From Microbispora sp. H11081 (GTDB lineage: Bacteria > Actinomycetota > Actinomycetes > Streptosporangiales > Streptosporangiaceae), in assembly GCF_012999535.1 (NCBI RefSeq), contig NZ_JABBWV010000020.1, positions 37,335-101,334 on the forward strand: a stretch of DNA of 64,000 nt, in the 5' to 3' direction. Below are positions 51,207 to 62,069 of this stretch, piece by piece. Every line of letters begins with the position of its first letter. Within the stretch, counting starts at the first letter, position 1. Made by a program: the position numbers and the translations under genes. The notes beneath the pieces were generated by a model that worked only from the letters and a program-made list of their open reading frames with translations, was not told the DNA's origin and did no database searches.

Positions 51207-51950
51207 ATGGCGACTTTGGTGCTGCTGCGGCACGGCGAGAGCGAATGGAATGTCAAAGGCCTGTTCACCGGCTGGGTGGACGTCACACTCTCGCCGACCG
51301 GCGAGGAGGAGGCGCGGCGCGGCGGTCAGCTGCTCCTGGAGGCCGGCATCCGGCCCGACGTGGTGCACACCTCGGTGCTCACCCGGGCCATCAGGACCGC
51401 CAACATCGCGCTCGAGGCGGCCGACCTGCTGTGGCTCCCGGTCAAGCGCTCCTGGCGGCTGAACGAGCGCCACTACGGCGCGCTCCAGGGCAAGGACAAG
51501 GCGCAGACCCGCGCCGAGTTCGGCGACGAGCAGTTCATGCTGTGGCGCCGGTCCTATGACGTGCCGCCGCCGCCGATCGCCGACGACGACGAGTACTCCC
51601 AGGCCGGCGACGGCCGCTACGCCCTCCTGCCCTCGGAGCTGCTGCCGCGCACCGAGTGCCTCAAGGACGTCGTCGTGCGGATGCTGCCGTACTGGTACGA
51701 CGAGATCGTCCCCGACCTGGCCGCGGACCGCACGGTGCTGGTGGTGGCGCACGGCAACTCGCTGCGCGCGCTGGTCAAGCACCTGGAGGGCATCAGCGAC
51801 GAGGACATCGCGGGCCTGAACATCCCCACCGGCATCCCGCTGCGCTACGAGCTGGACGCCGACTTCCGCCCCGTGGGCAAGGGCGAGTACCTCGACCCGG
51901 AGGCCGCCAAGGCCGCCATCGAGGCCGTCGCCAACCAGGGCAAGAAGTAA
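51207..51950 (+). CDS. gpmA: 2,3-bisphosphoglycerate-dependent phosphoglycerate mutase
   Basis: 247-residue histidine phosphatase-fold glycolytic enzyme interconverting 3- and 2-phosphoglycerate. Phospho-His motif [19 protein letters not shown] near residue 8-11, [20 protein letters not shown] near 88, and the second His in [17 protein letters not shown] near 183. A conserved actinobacterial position next to mshA. A strong hairpin follows. Confidence 0.96.
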   Translation: MATLVLLRHGESEWNVKGLFTGWVDVTLSPTGEEEARRGGQLLLEAGIRPDVVHTSVLTRAIRTANIALEAADLLWLPVKRSWRLNERHYGALQGKDKAQTRAEFGDEQFMLWRRSYDVPPPPIADDDEYSQAGDGRYALLPSELLPRTECLKDVVVRMLPYWYDEIVPDLAADRTVLVVAHGNSLRALVKHLEGISDEDIAGLNIPTGIPLRYELDADFRPVGKGEYLDPEAAKAAIEAVANQGKK

Positions 51951-51966
51951 CCCTCACCTCTGTCAC

Positions 51967-52000
51967 GAAGGCCGCGTCCCGCTGTCGGGGCGCGGCCTTC
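51967..52000 (+). terminator. Terminator between gpmA and the convergent membrane gene
   Basis: GAAGGCCGCGTCCCG pairs with CGGGGCGCGGCCTTC (15 bp including one G-U) around a CTGT loop. It can serve both convergent transcripts. Confidence 0.75.
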
Positions 52001-52002
52001 GG

Positions 52003-53461
52003 TCATCTGTAGACGACAGGTTTCTTCGCCTTACCGGGGAACACCTGGACCAGGAGTTCCACAGCGCCGTCCGGGGGATAGGCGACCTGGTAGACGAGCT
52101 TGCGGCCGCGCAGGTGGACCCTGACCCGGTAGGAACCCGGGCCGCGTACGGTGACCGGTCCATCGATGCCCTGCATCTCCAGGGACCCGGTCGGGCTCTC
52201 GTAGCCGACCTCGACCACTTCCTCCCAGCCTCCGGTCTCCAGCGGCGGACGCCGGGTGTAGGACTCGACCGTCACACAAGCATGGCCACCCTCGTCGGCG
52301 GCCCAGATCGCCAGCGCGCCCCGGCCGCTTCCCACCAGGTCTTCCACCAGGTCCGGGGGATCGCCCTCGTAGCCGTCCTCCCAGCCGTCGATGGTCCAGA
52401 AGTCCGTCCACAAGGTGGCCCGGCGCTGCCGTACGGGCCCGATCTTCGGCCGGTGCCGCGGGTGCGCCGCGCAGGCCCGCTCCTTCTTGGCGACGTACGC
52501 GTCCGATTCCGCCTGCCGCCGGTCGGCCTCCGCCTGCTGCGCGCGGGCTACTGCCGGGCACAGGGGCGCGAGCGCATACGCCAGGGACGCCTGGGGCGCC
52601 TTTTGGACGGCCCGGGCGCCGATGTCGCCTCCGTGCCGGGTCGCCAGCGCGCACAGGTGGTGCCCCTGGGCCATGATGTCCTGGTCGGAGACCTCGTCCC
52701 ACCCGGCCACACCGGAGTCGTACGGAGGGTCGTAGCCGCGGACCGCGCAGAGAAAGCGCTTGTCCGTCTCGCTCAGCCCCTTGACCGTGCCGTCGCCGAA
52801 TCCGGCACAGTCGAGTTCCCGCTTGGTGCTCACCCTGCCGGGCGAGGCCGACTCCGCAGGGAGCAGGACGACCGCGGTCACCGCCAGAACGGCGGCGGTC
52901 GTACGGGCGAGCGGGCCGCGCCGTACGTACGCGCCGGGGAGCGCGTACGGCGAACAGGACGAGGATCGGCGGAACGCAGTCGTAGAGCCCCCACGCGAAC
53001 CGCTGGGACAGCAGCTCGGGCGGCCCCCAGATCTGCGTGCACGCGGGGCCGAGCGCCGCGTCCAGCGTGGGAAGCAGGAAGTCGGGGAGGTTGATGGCGA
53101 GCAGCACGACGGCGACGCAACGGCCGATGATCCTGCCGAGCCCGGCCCGCCCCATCCGCAGGCTCAGACACCAGCCCGCGAGGCCCAGGACGATGAGCGG
53201 CGCCCCACCGTACGAGAAGAGGGGAACGGCCTTGATGGGATACATCCAGGGGGAGACCTGGTTGTGGATGTCCCACCCGAGGCAGGAGCCCATGGACATC
53301 GACACGTAGCTCCGGATGCCGTCGTCGCCGGTAAGGGTCCGTATGACCCAGAGGAAGAGGGAAGGAGCGACTGAGGTCAGCGTCGCCGCCACCCAAAGCA
53401 TCCATGATCGTCTCGGCACGGGAGCGAAGAGTATCCGCCACGTGCGACAAACGATGCGCAT
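52003..53461 (-). pseudogene. Frameshifted membrane plus extracytoplasmic-domain protein
   Basis: The upstream frame, from an ATG at 53461, encodes about five membrane helices (PSLFLWVIRTLTGDD; GAPLIVLGLAGWCLSL; CVAVVLLAINLPDFLLPT; VPPILVLFAVRAPRR) to ~52920, then continues in a non-coding-looking frame. The downstream frame (open to 52003) starts with ARTTAAVLAVTAVVLLPAE, a further membrane helix, and a ~260-residue external domain with Cys residues (LDCAGFGDG; FLCAVRGYD). The span is one base over a multiple of three. One base too many in a C-run near 52910 would explain the break. Either a true frameshift or a sequencing error. Confidence 0.6.
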
Positions 53462-53537
53462 TCCGGCGATTCGAGGGGCACGCGAAAGCCCCGGCCCCCC
53501 GAGGACCGGGGCTATCGCGTCCCCGTACGCCGCCGTG

Positions 53538-54197
53538 TCAGCCGGCGAGGGCGTCCGCGTCGCGCGTGCCCGTGACGAGGTACACGACGTCGCGGGCCAC
53601 ACGTACGGCGTGGTCGGCGTATCGCTCGTAATAGCGGCCGGCCAGCGTGATGTCGATCGCGGCCTCGATGCCGTGCTCCCAGTCCTTCGAGAGCAGGGTG
53701 CGGAAGAGGCGGCGGTGACGGCGGTCCATCGCGTCGTCGTCCTCCTCCAGCTCCTTGGCGACTTCGATGTCGCGGGACGCGATGCAGCTGCCCGCCTTGG
53801 TGATCAGGTTCTCGGCGATGGCGCCCATCTCGACGAACGTGTCGCGCAGCTCGGCCGGGATGGCGGACTCGGGGTGGCGCATGCGGGCGAGCTTGGCGAT
53901 GTGCTCGGCGTGGTCGCCCATACGCTCCAGGTCGGCGGCCATCCGCAGGGCGGTGATGACGGTACGCAGGTCGACCGCCACCGGCTGCTGCGTGGCCATC
54001 AGCTCGAAGATCGAGGCTTCGAGCTCCTGGTGCAGCCGGTCGACCTCGTTGTCCTGAGAGATGACGCTCTCCGCCAGCTGCAGGTCGGCGTCGAGCAGGG
54101 CGGTCGTTCCCCTCGACATGGCCGACCGCACCAGGCGGGTCATCTCCACCAGGCGGTCGGTCAGGGCCGCAAGCTCTTCGTGATAGGCGTCGCGCAT
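53538..54197 (-). CDS. phoU: Phosphate signalling protein PhoU
   Basis: 219-residue PhoU. Two three-helix repeats each carry the metal-binding pattern (VITALRMAADLERMGDHAEH near residue 80 and AAIDITLAGRYYERYADHAV near 180). It inhibits the phosphate sensor kinase when phosphate is ample. It is divergent from senX3-regX3 with the PHO-box-like site between. ATG at 54197. Confidence 0.95.
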   Translation of the reverse strand: MRDAYHEELAALTDRLVEMTRLVRSAMSRGTTALLDADLQLAESVISQDNEVDRLHQELEASIFELMATQQPVAVDLRTVITALRMAADLERMGDHAEHIAKLARMRHPESAIPAELRDTFVEMGAIAENLITKAGSCIASRDIEVAKELEEDDDAMDRRHRRLFRTLLSKDWEHGIEAAIDITLAGRYYERYADHAVRVARDVVYLVTGTRDADALAG

Positions 54198-54220
54198 GGC
54201 CGCAACGCTACGCGCGGGCC

Positions 54221-54249
54221 GATGAACGAATTCCAACCGCCGGATGAAC
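54221..54249. promoter_or_regulatory. PHO-box-like direct repeats between phoU and senX3
   Basis: GATGAAC occurs at 54221-54227 and 54243-54249, 22 bp apart, with the weaker TCCAACC unit midway. Read on the minus strand the units are GTTCATC, close to the GTTCACC repeats bound by PhoP/RegX3-type regulators, with 11-bp period. Confidence 0.5.
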
Positions 54250-54321
54250 TTTTCCGGAAACAGAGAGTTAGGCCAGGTCGGGCAGGTGGAACAACCCAAA
54301 ACGCCGCCTAGGCTGCTGAAT

Positions 54322-55491
54322 GTGAACGAGTTGCTGGCGAGCTTGGCGGCGATGGGCGGATTCGTCGCCGGCTCCTTCGTCATGCTCGCGATCCGGCGGC
54401 AGGCGGACAGGCCCCGCGCGTCGGAATCGGTGGACGACGGCCTGCCTCCCGGGGTGGCGTCGGTGCTCGCCGTGCTGCCCTCCTCAGCGGTCGTACTCGA
54501 CCGCGAGGACCGGGTGTTGCGCGCCAGTTCCGCCGCGCGCGCCTTCGGCCTCGTACGCGGCGAGTCCCTGATGGCCGCCGAGTTGCTCGCGCTGGCCAGG
54601 AAGGTCCGCAGGGACGGCGAGATCCGCGAGAGCGAGATAGAGACCGCCGGGCGCAAGTTCGGGCAGGAGTCCACGTCGTTCGCGGTGCGGGTGGCTCCGC
54701 TGGGCTCCCACGGGCAGGTGCTCGTGCTGGCGGAGGACCAGACGGAACGGCAGCGCGTCGAGGCGGTGCGCAGGGACTTCGTCGCGAACGTCAGCCACGA
54801 GCTCAAGACGCCGGTCGGCGCGCTCAGCCTGCTCGCGGAGACCATACAGGACGCGGCCGACGACCCCGAGGCCGTGAAGCGGTTCGCCGGCCGCATGCAG
54901 CACGAGGCGGCCCGCCTGACCCACCTGGTGCAGGACCTGATCACGCTGTCGCGCATCCAGGGCGGCGAGCCCGTGCCGGCGCCCGCGCAGGTGCCGGTCG
55001 ACGAGACGGTCCACGAGGCCATCGACCGGTGCAACACGAAGGCCTCGGCTAAGGACATCACGCTCGTCGCGGGCGGCACCGAGGGCCTCAAGGTCTGGGG
55101 CGACGAGGACCTGCTCGTCACCGCGCTGCGCAACCTCATCGACAACGCCGTCGCCTACAGCCCCGAGCACACCCGCGTCGTGATCAGCGCCAGACCGGCC
55201 GGGAACACCGTCGAGGTGAGCGTGAGCGACCAGGGCATCGGCATTCCGGAGAGCGCGCAGGAGCGCATCTTCGAGCGGTTCTTCCGCGTCGACGCGGCCC
55301 GGTCGCGGGCGACCGGCGGCACCGGACTCGGCCTCGCGATCGTCAAGCACGTCGCGGTGGCGCACGGCGGCGAGGTCGCCGTGTGGAGCAAGGAAGGCTC
55401 CGGCTCGACCTTCACTCTTCGCCTTCCCGCGTTCGGCGGTCAGGCGGTCCCGGTACCAAGCACGACCATCCCCCAGGAGGCCGCTAAGTGA
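54322..55491 (+). CDS. senX3: SenX3/PhoR-type phosphate sensor histidine kinase
   Basis: 389-residue sensor kinase. One membrane helix at the start (AAMGGFVAGSFVMLAI), a short PAS-like region (LPSSAVVLDREDRVLRASSA), H-box FVANVSHELKTPVGALSLL near residue 162, and ATPase boxes NLIDNAVAYSP near 272, DQGIGIPE and GGTGLGLAIVKHVA. GTG at 54322 is chosen because the family begins (M/V)NELL; the ORF extends to 54244. It overlaps regX3 by 4 bp. Confidence 0.93.
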   Translation: MNELLASLAAMGGFVAGSFVMLAIRRQADRPRASESVDDGLPPGVASVLAVLPSSAVVLDREDRVLRASSAARAFGLVRGESLMAAELLALARKVRRDGEIRESEIETAGRKFGQESTSFAVRVAPLGSHGQVLVLAEDQTERQRVEAVRRDFVANVSHELKTPVGALSLLAETIQDAADDPEAVKRFAGRMQHEAARLTHLVQDLITLSRIQGGEPVPAPAQVPVDETVHEAIDRCNTKASAKDITLVAGGTEGLKVWGDEDLLVTALRNLIDNAVAYSPEHTRVVISARPAGNTVEVSVSDQGIGIPESAQERIFERFFRVDAARSRATGGTGLGLAIVKHVAVAHGGEVAVWSKEGSGSTFTLRLPAFGGQAVPVPSTTIPQEAAK

Positions 55492-56177
55492 CTCGGGTGC
55501 TCGTCGTCGAGGACGAGGAGTCGTTCTCGGACGCCTTGTCCTACATGCTCAGAAAAGAGGGGTACGAGGTCGCGGTGGCGTCCACCGGCCCCGAGGCTCT
55601 CGACGCGTTCGACCGCAACGGCGCCGACCTGGTCCTGCTCGACCTGATGCTCCCGGGCCTGCCGGGAACAGAGGTGTGCCGCTCGCTGCGGCAGCGTTCC
55701 AAGGTGCCCGTGATCATGCTGACCGCGAAGGACAGCGAGATCGACAAGGTCGTCGGCCTTGAGCTGGGCGCGGACGACTACGTGACCAAGCCGTTCTCGT
55801 CCCGCGAGCTCGTCGCGCGCATCCGCGCGGTGCTGCGCAGGCAGGGCGACGTAGAAGAGGTGGAGTCGGCGGTCCTGGCCGGGGGACCGGTGCGCATGGA
55901 CGTCGACCGGCACATCGTGGCCGTGCGCGGCCGCCAGGTGCAGCTCCCGCTGAAGGAGTTCGAGCTGCTCGAGGTGCTGCTGCGCAACGCCGGGCGGGTG
56001 CTCACCCGCGGCCAGCTCATCGACCGGGTCTGGGGCGCCGACTACGTGGGCGACACCAAGACGCTGGACGTGCACGTCAAGCGGTTGCGGGCGAAGGTCG
56101 AGGCCGACCCGTCCAACCCGCGCTGCATCCTCACCGTGCGCGGCCTGGGCTACAAGTTCGACCCCTCCGACGACTGA
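55488..56177 (+). CDS. regX3: RegX3/PhoP-type response regulator
   Basis: 229-residue OmpR-family regulator. The receiver has VLVVEDEESF, phospho-Asp in LVLLDLMLPGLPG near residue 52 and Lys in DDYVTKPFSSRELV near 101. The winged helix has FELLEVLLRNAGRVLTRGQL and KTLDVHVKRLRAKVE. It activates phosphate-starvation genes. GTG start has AGGAGG upstream within senX3. Two palindromes and a terminator follow. Confidence 0.94.
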   Translation: MTRVLVVEDEESFSDALSYMLRKEGYEVAVASTGPEALDAFDRNGADLVLLDLMLPGLPGTEVCRSLRQRSKVPVIMLTAKDSEIDKVVGLELGADDYVTKPFSSRELVARIRAVLRRQGDVEEVESAVLAGGPVRMDVDRHIVAVRGRQVQLPLKEFELLEVLLRNAGRVLTRGQLIDRVWGADYVGDTKTLDVHVKRLRAKVEADPSNPRCILTVRGLGYKFDPSDD

Positions 56178-56220
56178 GTCCGTACGGACCGCTGAGTCCG
56201 TACGGACCCTCCGCGTGGCA

Positions 56221-56255
56221 CAGGAGCCCCCGTCCGGCGTGGACGGGGGCTCCTG
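56221..56255. terminator. Terminator between regX3 and the lipoprotein gene
   Basis: CAGGAGCCCCCGTCC and GGACGGGGGCTCCTG form a perfect 15-bp stem around GGCGT. It lies between convergent genes (stops at 56177 and 56271). Confidence 0.75.
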
Positions 56256-56270
56256 GCGTCTTGCGGACCG

Positions 56271-56930
56271 TTACTCGGTGCCCGTGGCGGTCGCGCCCTC
56301 GGACGGCGCCGCGGTGCTCTCCGGGTTCGCGGCGTCCGTCGCCGCCGGGGTGTCCGTGGCGGCGGGCGTGCTCGTGGGCGCGGCCGACGGCGCCGCCGTC
56401 GGCGCGGGCGGCAGCGTCGCGAACTCGCGGCTGCGGGCGATGACGGGCACGTTGAGAGCGACGTCGCCGGCGTTCTTGAAGTGGAGCGTGAGCTTGATGC
56501 TCTCCCCGCCGCGCAGCGCCGTCTTCAGGCCGTCGACAGTGACCCCGGGGGTCTTGGCGAGCGTGCCCGGCTGGAGGTCGATGGGGCTCTGCACCGTGAC
56601 CGAGGTGGCCTTCTGCTCCTCGGGGACGATGCTGGTGAGCTGGTCGGCGGTCTCCGTGCTGTTCACGAGAGTCAGGTGGAGCGGCGCCGACGCCCCGGCG
56701 GCGAGCTGCTCGCCGGAGTCCGGCCCAAGGATGAACGCCTGGGGGATCATCACGCCGTTCTTGCCGTAGGCCTTGCCTGGGCCGTCGCTGTCGTAGAGGA
56801 CACCCGCCTCGTTCGGGGCGTACGGCGCGGCGGTGTTGGCGTCGAAACCGGCGCCACACGCGGCCAGTGCAGGGATGGCGGCGGCGAGGAGCCCGGCAAT
56901 GGCGATCGCCCTGCGACGGCTGCTGGTCAC
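56271..56930 (-). CDS. Secreted lipoprotein
   Basis: 219-residue lipoprotein: signal peptide with lipobox (IPALAACG, Cys near residue 24), a central ~120-residue beta domain (APLHLTLVNSTETADQLTSI; GGESIKLTLHFKNAGDVALN) reminiscent of PCu(A)C-like copper-binding folds, and a Thr/Pro/Ala-rich tail. The metal-binding Met/His pattern of PCuAC is not evident, so copper binding is unproven. GTG at 56930 follows AAGGAG. Conserved place next to carD. Confidence 0.8.
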   Translation of the reverse strand: MTSSRRRAIAIAGLLAAAIPALAACGAGFDANTAAPYAPNEAGVLYDSDGPGKAYGKNGVMIPQAFILGPDSGEQLAAGASAPLHLTLVNSTETADQLTSIVPEEQKATSVTVQSPIDLQPGTLAKTPGVTVDGLKTALRGGESIKLTLHFKNAGDVALNVPVIARSREFATLPPAPTAAPSAAPTSTPAATDTPAATDAANPESTAAPSEGATATGTE

Positions 56931-57187
56931 GGTTCGAGGTCTCCTTGGTACACACGTGTATGGGCAGCAATCACCTTATCCGCGCCGGTCACCGGTCCGG
57001 CGTCGGCTCCCGGTCCACGCGTCGCAGGACCGCAGGTCACCCGGTATGTCCGATAGGGCGATTCACAGAGTGGATAGCTTGTCAAGTCCCAAAACGAGGC
57101 TTTGACCTGCAGTTATGTTTCTTTCACTGTTCCGGGAGGCGGTAACCGCGTGGTACCCTGGAGTACAGCGGAAGGGGTACTCGTCAC

Positions 57188-57670
57188 ATGACTTTCCAGG
57201 TCGGCGACACTGTCGTCTACCCCCACCATGGGGCTGCTCGTATCGAGGCCATCACGACCCGAACCATCAAGGGTGAGGAAAAGACCTACCTGGTGCTGAA
57301 GGTCGACAAGGGCGACCTGACCGTACAGGTGCCAGCGGAAAATGCCGAACTCGTCGGTGTGCGCGACGTTGTCGGCCAGGAAGGACTCGAGCGGGTGTTC
57401 GACGTGCTGCGCATGCCGCACACGGAGGAGCCCACGAACTGGTCCCGCCGCTACAAGGCCAACCTTGAGAAGCTGGCGTCGGGGGACGTCAACAAGGTGG
57501 CCGAGGTGGTGCGCGACCTTTGGCGGCGCGACAAGGAGCGCGGCCTGTCCGCCGGTGAGAAGCGGATGCTCGCCAAGGCGCGCCAGATCCTCGTCAGCGA
57601 ACTCGCCCTCGCGGAGAAGACCAACGAGGACAAGGCGGAGGCCCTGCTCGACGAGGTGCTGAACTCCTGA
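57188..57670 (+). CDS. carD: CarD-family transcription regulator
   Basis: 160-residue essential RNA-polymerase-binding protein that stabilises open promoter complexes. The N-terminal Tudor-like RID is [20 protein letters not shown] with [13 protein letters not shown], and the C-terminal DNA-binding helical domain includes [21 protein letters not shown] precedes the ATG. It is followed by ispF in the usual order. Confidence 0.97.
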   Translation: MTFQVGDTVVYPHHGAARIEAITTRTIKGEEKTYLVLKVDKGDLTVQVPAENAELVGVRDVVGQEGLERVFDVLRMPHTEEPTNWSRRYKANLEKLASGDVNKVAEVVRDLWRRDKERGLSAGEKRMLAKARQILVSELALAEKTNEDKAEALLDEVLNS

Positions 57671-57687
57671 ACATCACATCACCGAGG

Positions 57688-58146
57688 GTGGGCATCGGAG
57701 TCGATGTCCACCCTTTCGCGTCAGGCAGGGAACTCCACCTCGCCGGGCTGTTCTGGCCGGGCGAGACCGGGCTGGCCGGCCATTCCGACGGCGACGCGGC
57801 GGCACACGCCTGCTGTGACGCGCTGCTGTCGGCAGCCGGGCTCGGAGACGTGGGCGCGCTCTTCGGCACATCCGACCCGCGCTGGGCGGGCGCCGCGGGC
57901 GTGACCCTCCTGGAGGAGGCGGCCCGCCAGGTGCGGGCGGCCGGATTCGAGATAAGCAACGTGGCGGTCCAGATCATCGGGAACCGTCCCAAGGTCGCGC
58001 CTCGCCGTACGGAGGCGGAGAAGGCGCTCGGGGCCGCGGCAGGGGCGCCGGTGAGCGTCAGCGCGACCACGACCGACGGCCTCGGGCTCACCGGGCGAGG
58101 CGAGGGCGTGGCGGCCATCGCGACCGCTTTGATCCTCCAGGCGTGA
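57688..58146 (+). CDS. ispF: 2-C-methyl-D-erythritol 2,4-cyclodiphosphate synthase
   Basis: 152-residue MEP-pathway enzyme of isoprenoid synthesis. Metal ligands Asp and His are in [12 protein letters not shown] near residues 6-8, and the His in [19 protein letters not shown] near 40. The C-terminal block has [15 protein letters not shown] and [21 protein letters not shown] at 57688 is the first usable start after carD. Confidence 0.96.
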   Translation: MGIGVDVHPFASGRELHLAGLFWPGETGLAGHSDGDAAAHACCDALLSAAGLGDVGALFGTSDPRWAGAAGVTLLEEAARQVRAAGFEISNVAVQIIGNRPKVAPRRTEAEKALGAAAGAPVSVSATTTDGLGLTGRGEGVAAIATALILQA

Positions 58147-58210
58147 ATGTTCCGTTCCAATCGGACGTGCCAACCTGATTGAGACCAGGCGCGTCTCACT
58201 AACACGTGGG

Positions 58211-58260
58211 CGGCGGCTCGAACCAGGCGCGGAATCGAGCCGCCGTCCTCTTTTTTCTTT
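58211..58260 (+). terminator. Terminator after ispF
   Basis: CGGCGGCTCGA pairs with TCGAGCCGCCG across a 13-base loop, followed by TCCTCTTTTTTCTTT. A canonical rho-independent terminator on the plus strand. Confidence 0.85.
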
Positions 58261-58337
58261 CATGGCGCGCATATTCCCGTCGCATGGGGTACTCCACTGT
58301 TCGAGGATGAAAGGGTCACCCTCAACGGGAGGTCGAT

Positions 58338-58607
58338 ATGACAATCGAGTCCATTCTCGGCGCCATCGTCATCGGTGCGGTCATCGGCGCTCTGGGCCGG
58401 CTGCTTCTGCCGGGCCGCCAGCCGATCGGCTGGATCCTGACGATCGTCGTCGGCATCGTCGCGGCGCTCATCGGTACCGCCATCGCCCAGGTCATGGGTG
58501 TTGCCACGACGGATGGCATCGACTGGATCGAACTCGTCATGCAGGTCGTACTGGCCGTCGTCGGTGTCGGCATCGTCGCCGGCCTCAAGCGAGGTACGCG
58601 GGTGTAA
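58338..58607 (+). CDS. GlsB/YeaQ/YmgE-family stress membrane protein
   Basis: 89-residue membrane protein with three hydrophobic helices (ILGAIVIGAVIGALGRLLLP; IGWILTIVVGIVAALIGTA; LVMQVVLAVVGVGIVAGL) and the PGRQPIGW hinge typical of the transglycosylase-associated/GlsB family. GGAGG six bases before the ATG. Function is stress-related but undefined. Confidence 0.9.
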   Translation: MTIESILGAIVIGAVIGALGRLLLPGRQPIGWILTIVVGIVAALIGTAIAQVMGVATTDGIDWIELVMQVVLAVVGVGIVAGLKRGTRV

Positions 58608-58624
58608 GAGCTCACCCCATCAAC

Positions 58625-58668
58625 GCGTGCGGGCCCGCCCGGCTCCCCAGCCGGGCGGGCCCGCACGC
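58625..58668. terminator. 20-bp hairpin between convergent genes
   Basis: GCGTGCGGGCCCGCCCGGCT pairs perfectly with its reverse complement across a CCCC loop. It sits between the GlsB-like gene (stop 58607) and the DUF2637 gene (stop 58683). Confidence 0.8.
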
Positions 58669-58682
58669 TTTCCGGCTCGTGG

Positions 58683-60209
58683 TCAGTCGGGTGGGCGTGG
58701 CGTGCTGCGCAGCCGGCCGGATGGAGGTGCGAGCGGAACGCTCTCGTCGTCGGCCGCCTGCGCGGTCCCGCTCACCTCGTCGGGATCGGCGTTGTCCCGA
58801 GTGTGGGCCGGATCCGGCACGTCCTTGATCTGGCGGAGCGGCTGGGTGTCGACGCCCGACTCGTCCTCTGCGGGCTCGGCGCCGGCGGGCTCCTCCGGCT
58901 TCGGCCGGGGGTGCACGAGGACGTCGCCGGTGTGCGGCCGTACGAGGTCGCCCCAGCGCACCGGGCGGTTCCTGCGGGGCTGCCGCGCCGGGCGGTCCTC
59001 CGGGTCGGCGTCAGGCGCGGGAGCGGCGGCCGCCTCCGGAGTCGGCTCAGCGGTCGGCTCGGTGCTCGGCTCGGTGGTCGGCTCGGTGGTCGGCTCGGTC
59101 GCCGCGCCGGTGGCCCTGTCGGGGGTTGAGCCGGGAGTCGTGTCGGCGGGCTCCGCGTCGCTAGCACGCCCGCCCGGCGCCGTCTCGTCGGCGACCGCAT
59201 GATCCGTCACGGTCGCGTCTGTCATGGGCTCAGGTGCCGGCTCGGTCACGGGCGGCGTGCCGGGCGCGGCGGTCGGAGGGACGACCGGCAGGGACTCGGC
59301 CTCGTCCGGCGTCGCCTGGTCCGTTGCTTCGGCTTGTGCCCTGTCCGGTGCCTGGTCCGTCTCCGGTTCGACCGTGGCGGCGGTATCCGCCCTCTGCGGC
59401 AGCCGTACGTCCTCTTCGACGGTGTCCGGAGTCGCGGGACGAAGGGCCTCGTCGTCGGCGTGCGGCGGGGTGATGGGCAACGGCGGGGCGTACTCGGGCG
59501 GCGCGACGGTCTCGGAGACCGGGCTGACCGGCACCGGCGGGGCATAGCCGGGGGGCGCGACGGCCTCGGGGACCGGCTGCAGAGGCGGCGCGCCGTGCTC
59601 CTCGGTGACGGCGTGCGCGATCGCCGGCCGCTCGTTCGCCGGGACCGGATAGGGCGCGGTGGCGGCGGCCCTGGGCTCCCGCTCGCCCACGAAGGGCACG
59701 AGATCATCGTCGGAGTCGCCGTCCAGGTCGGCCCGGTTGGTGCGCACGTGCTTGAGCAGGAGCAGCAGCAGCCACAGTCCGGCGGAGAGCATCACCCAGG
59801 GCAGCAACGCGACGACGAGAGCGGCGGCGTCAGGATCGAAGGAGACGCCGACGGCGGTGGCGGCGTTCGCGGCGGCGGCCGACACCAGCAGCAGGACCAG
59901 GACGAAGCCCGCCTGTAACCGGACGAGGAACCGCGCGGCGCGGAGCACCGGCACGCTGACCAGGGCGACGACCAGCAGGACGTCGAACGTCGCGGGGTAA
60001 AGGTAGGCGAGCCGGGGTTCGGCCCGCCCGGAGAGCGCCAGAGTGCGCAGGTCGTCGAAGGACAGCGCGCAGGCGGCGCCGGCGAGCACCGCGAGGGCGG
60101 CCCCCGCGAGGCCGATGGCGAGGCGGCGCAGCACCAGCGGGATCCGGGAGGGGGTGGTTCGGGACGGGCGGGAGGCCGTGCCTGCCGCGCCGGGGGGAGT
60201 CACGTCCAT
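58683..60209 (-). CDS. DUF2637 membrane protein with long Pro/Glu/Thr-rich tail
   Basis: 508-residue protein. Four membrane helices in the first ~160 residues (LAIGLAGAALAVLAGAACAL; ATFDVLLVVALVSVPVL; LQAGFVLVLLLVSAAAANAA; LLPWVMLSAGLWLLLLL) match DUF2637, a family related to SpdB-like transfer proteins. The remaining ~340 residues are acidic, disordered and Pro/Thr-rich with TEP repeats (TEPTTEPTTEPSTEP). Conserved small actinobacterial membrane protein; function unknown. It is divergent from cysS across 443 bp. Confidence 0.82.
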   Translation of the reverse strand: MDVTPPGAAGTASRPSRTTPSRIPLVLRRLAIGLAGAALAVLAGAACALSFDDLRTLALSGRAEPRLAYLYPATFDVLLVVALVSVPVLRAARFLVRLQAGFVLVLLLVSAAAANAATAVGVSFDPDAAALVVALLPWVMLSAGLWLLLLLLKHVRTNRADLDGDSDDDLVPFVGEREPRAAATAPYPVPANERPAIAHAVTEEHGAPPLQPVPEAVAPPGYAPPVPVSPVSETVAPPEYAPPLPITPPHADDEALRPATPDTVEEDVRLPQRADTAATVEPETDQAPDRAQAEATDQATPDEAESLPVVPPTAAPGTPPVTEPAPEPMTDATVTDHAVADETAPGGRASDAEPADTTPGSTPDRATGAATEPTTEPTTEPSTEPTAEPTPEAAAAPAPDADPEDRPARQPRRNRPVRWGDLVRPHTGDVLVHPRPKPEEPAGAEPAEDESGVDTQPLRQIKDVPDPAHTRDNADPDEVSGTAQAADDESVPLAPPSGRLRSTPRPPD

Positions 60210-60652
60210 GGCCTTTCGAGCCTACAGAATGGGAGTGACGATTGATCGCACCTGCGTGATCTCCCGTTTCGTGTCGGAATCGGGTGCTCTGTCGGGATTC
60301 TCCGGGCCGGTTCGCCCGGTCTGCGCGGTATGCGCGGAACAGGACCACGGCAGGTCGCGGGAGTGACGCGGCGCTCACGGCCTACGTCCGGGGGCACTGC
60401 CGCCCTGTCTTCCGCAGGCCGCCTTCGCTCGCTCGCGGCGTGGTCTCCGTGATCTCCGTGACGGTCTGTGTCCGGCAGGCCCCGCGCGTATTGTGAGACG
60501 GGCGCTCGGACGGCCGTACGGGATCGTGACGGATTTTGTCTCCGGTTATATCGGGACTTATGTGCCAGAAGTTTCCATGATCGGTCACACCATGCCGTTC
60601 ACAGACGCCCAAGTAGCCCTGTGCCACGCCGTCAGGCGTTAGCCTTGCCTTC
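60210..60652. other. Intergenic region upstream of cysS
   Basis: 443 bases with no convincing gene on either strand. It presumably carries the divergent promoters of the DUF2637 and cysS genes; an AT-richer pocket is at 60530-60560. No strong hairpin or repeat was recognised. Confidence 0.4.
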
Positions 60653-62047
<1,395 letters not shown>

Positions 62048-62069
62048 GCGTGGCCCTACGCTAGAGACC

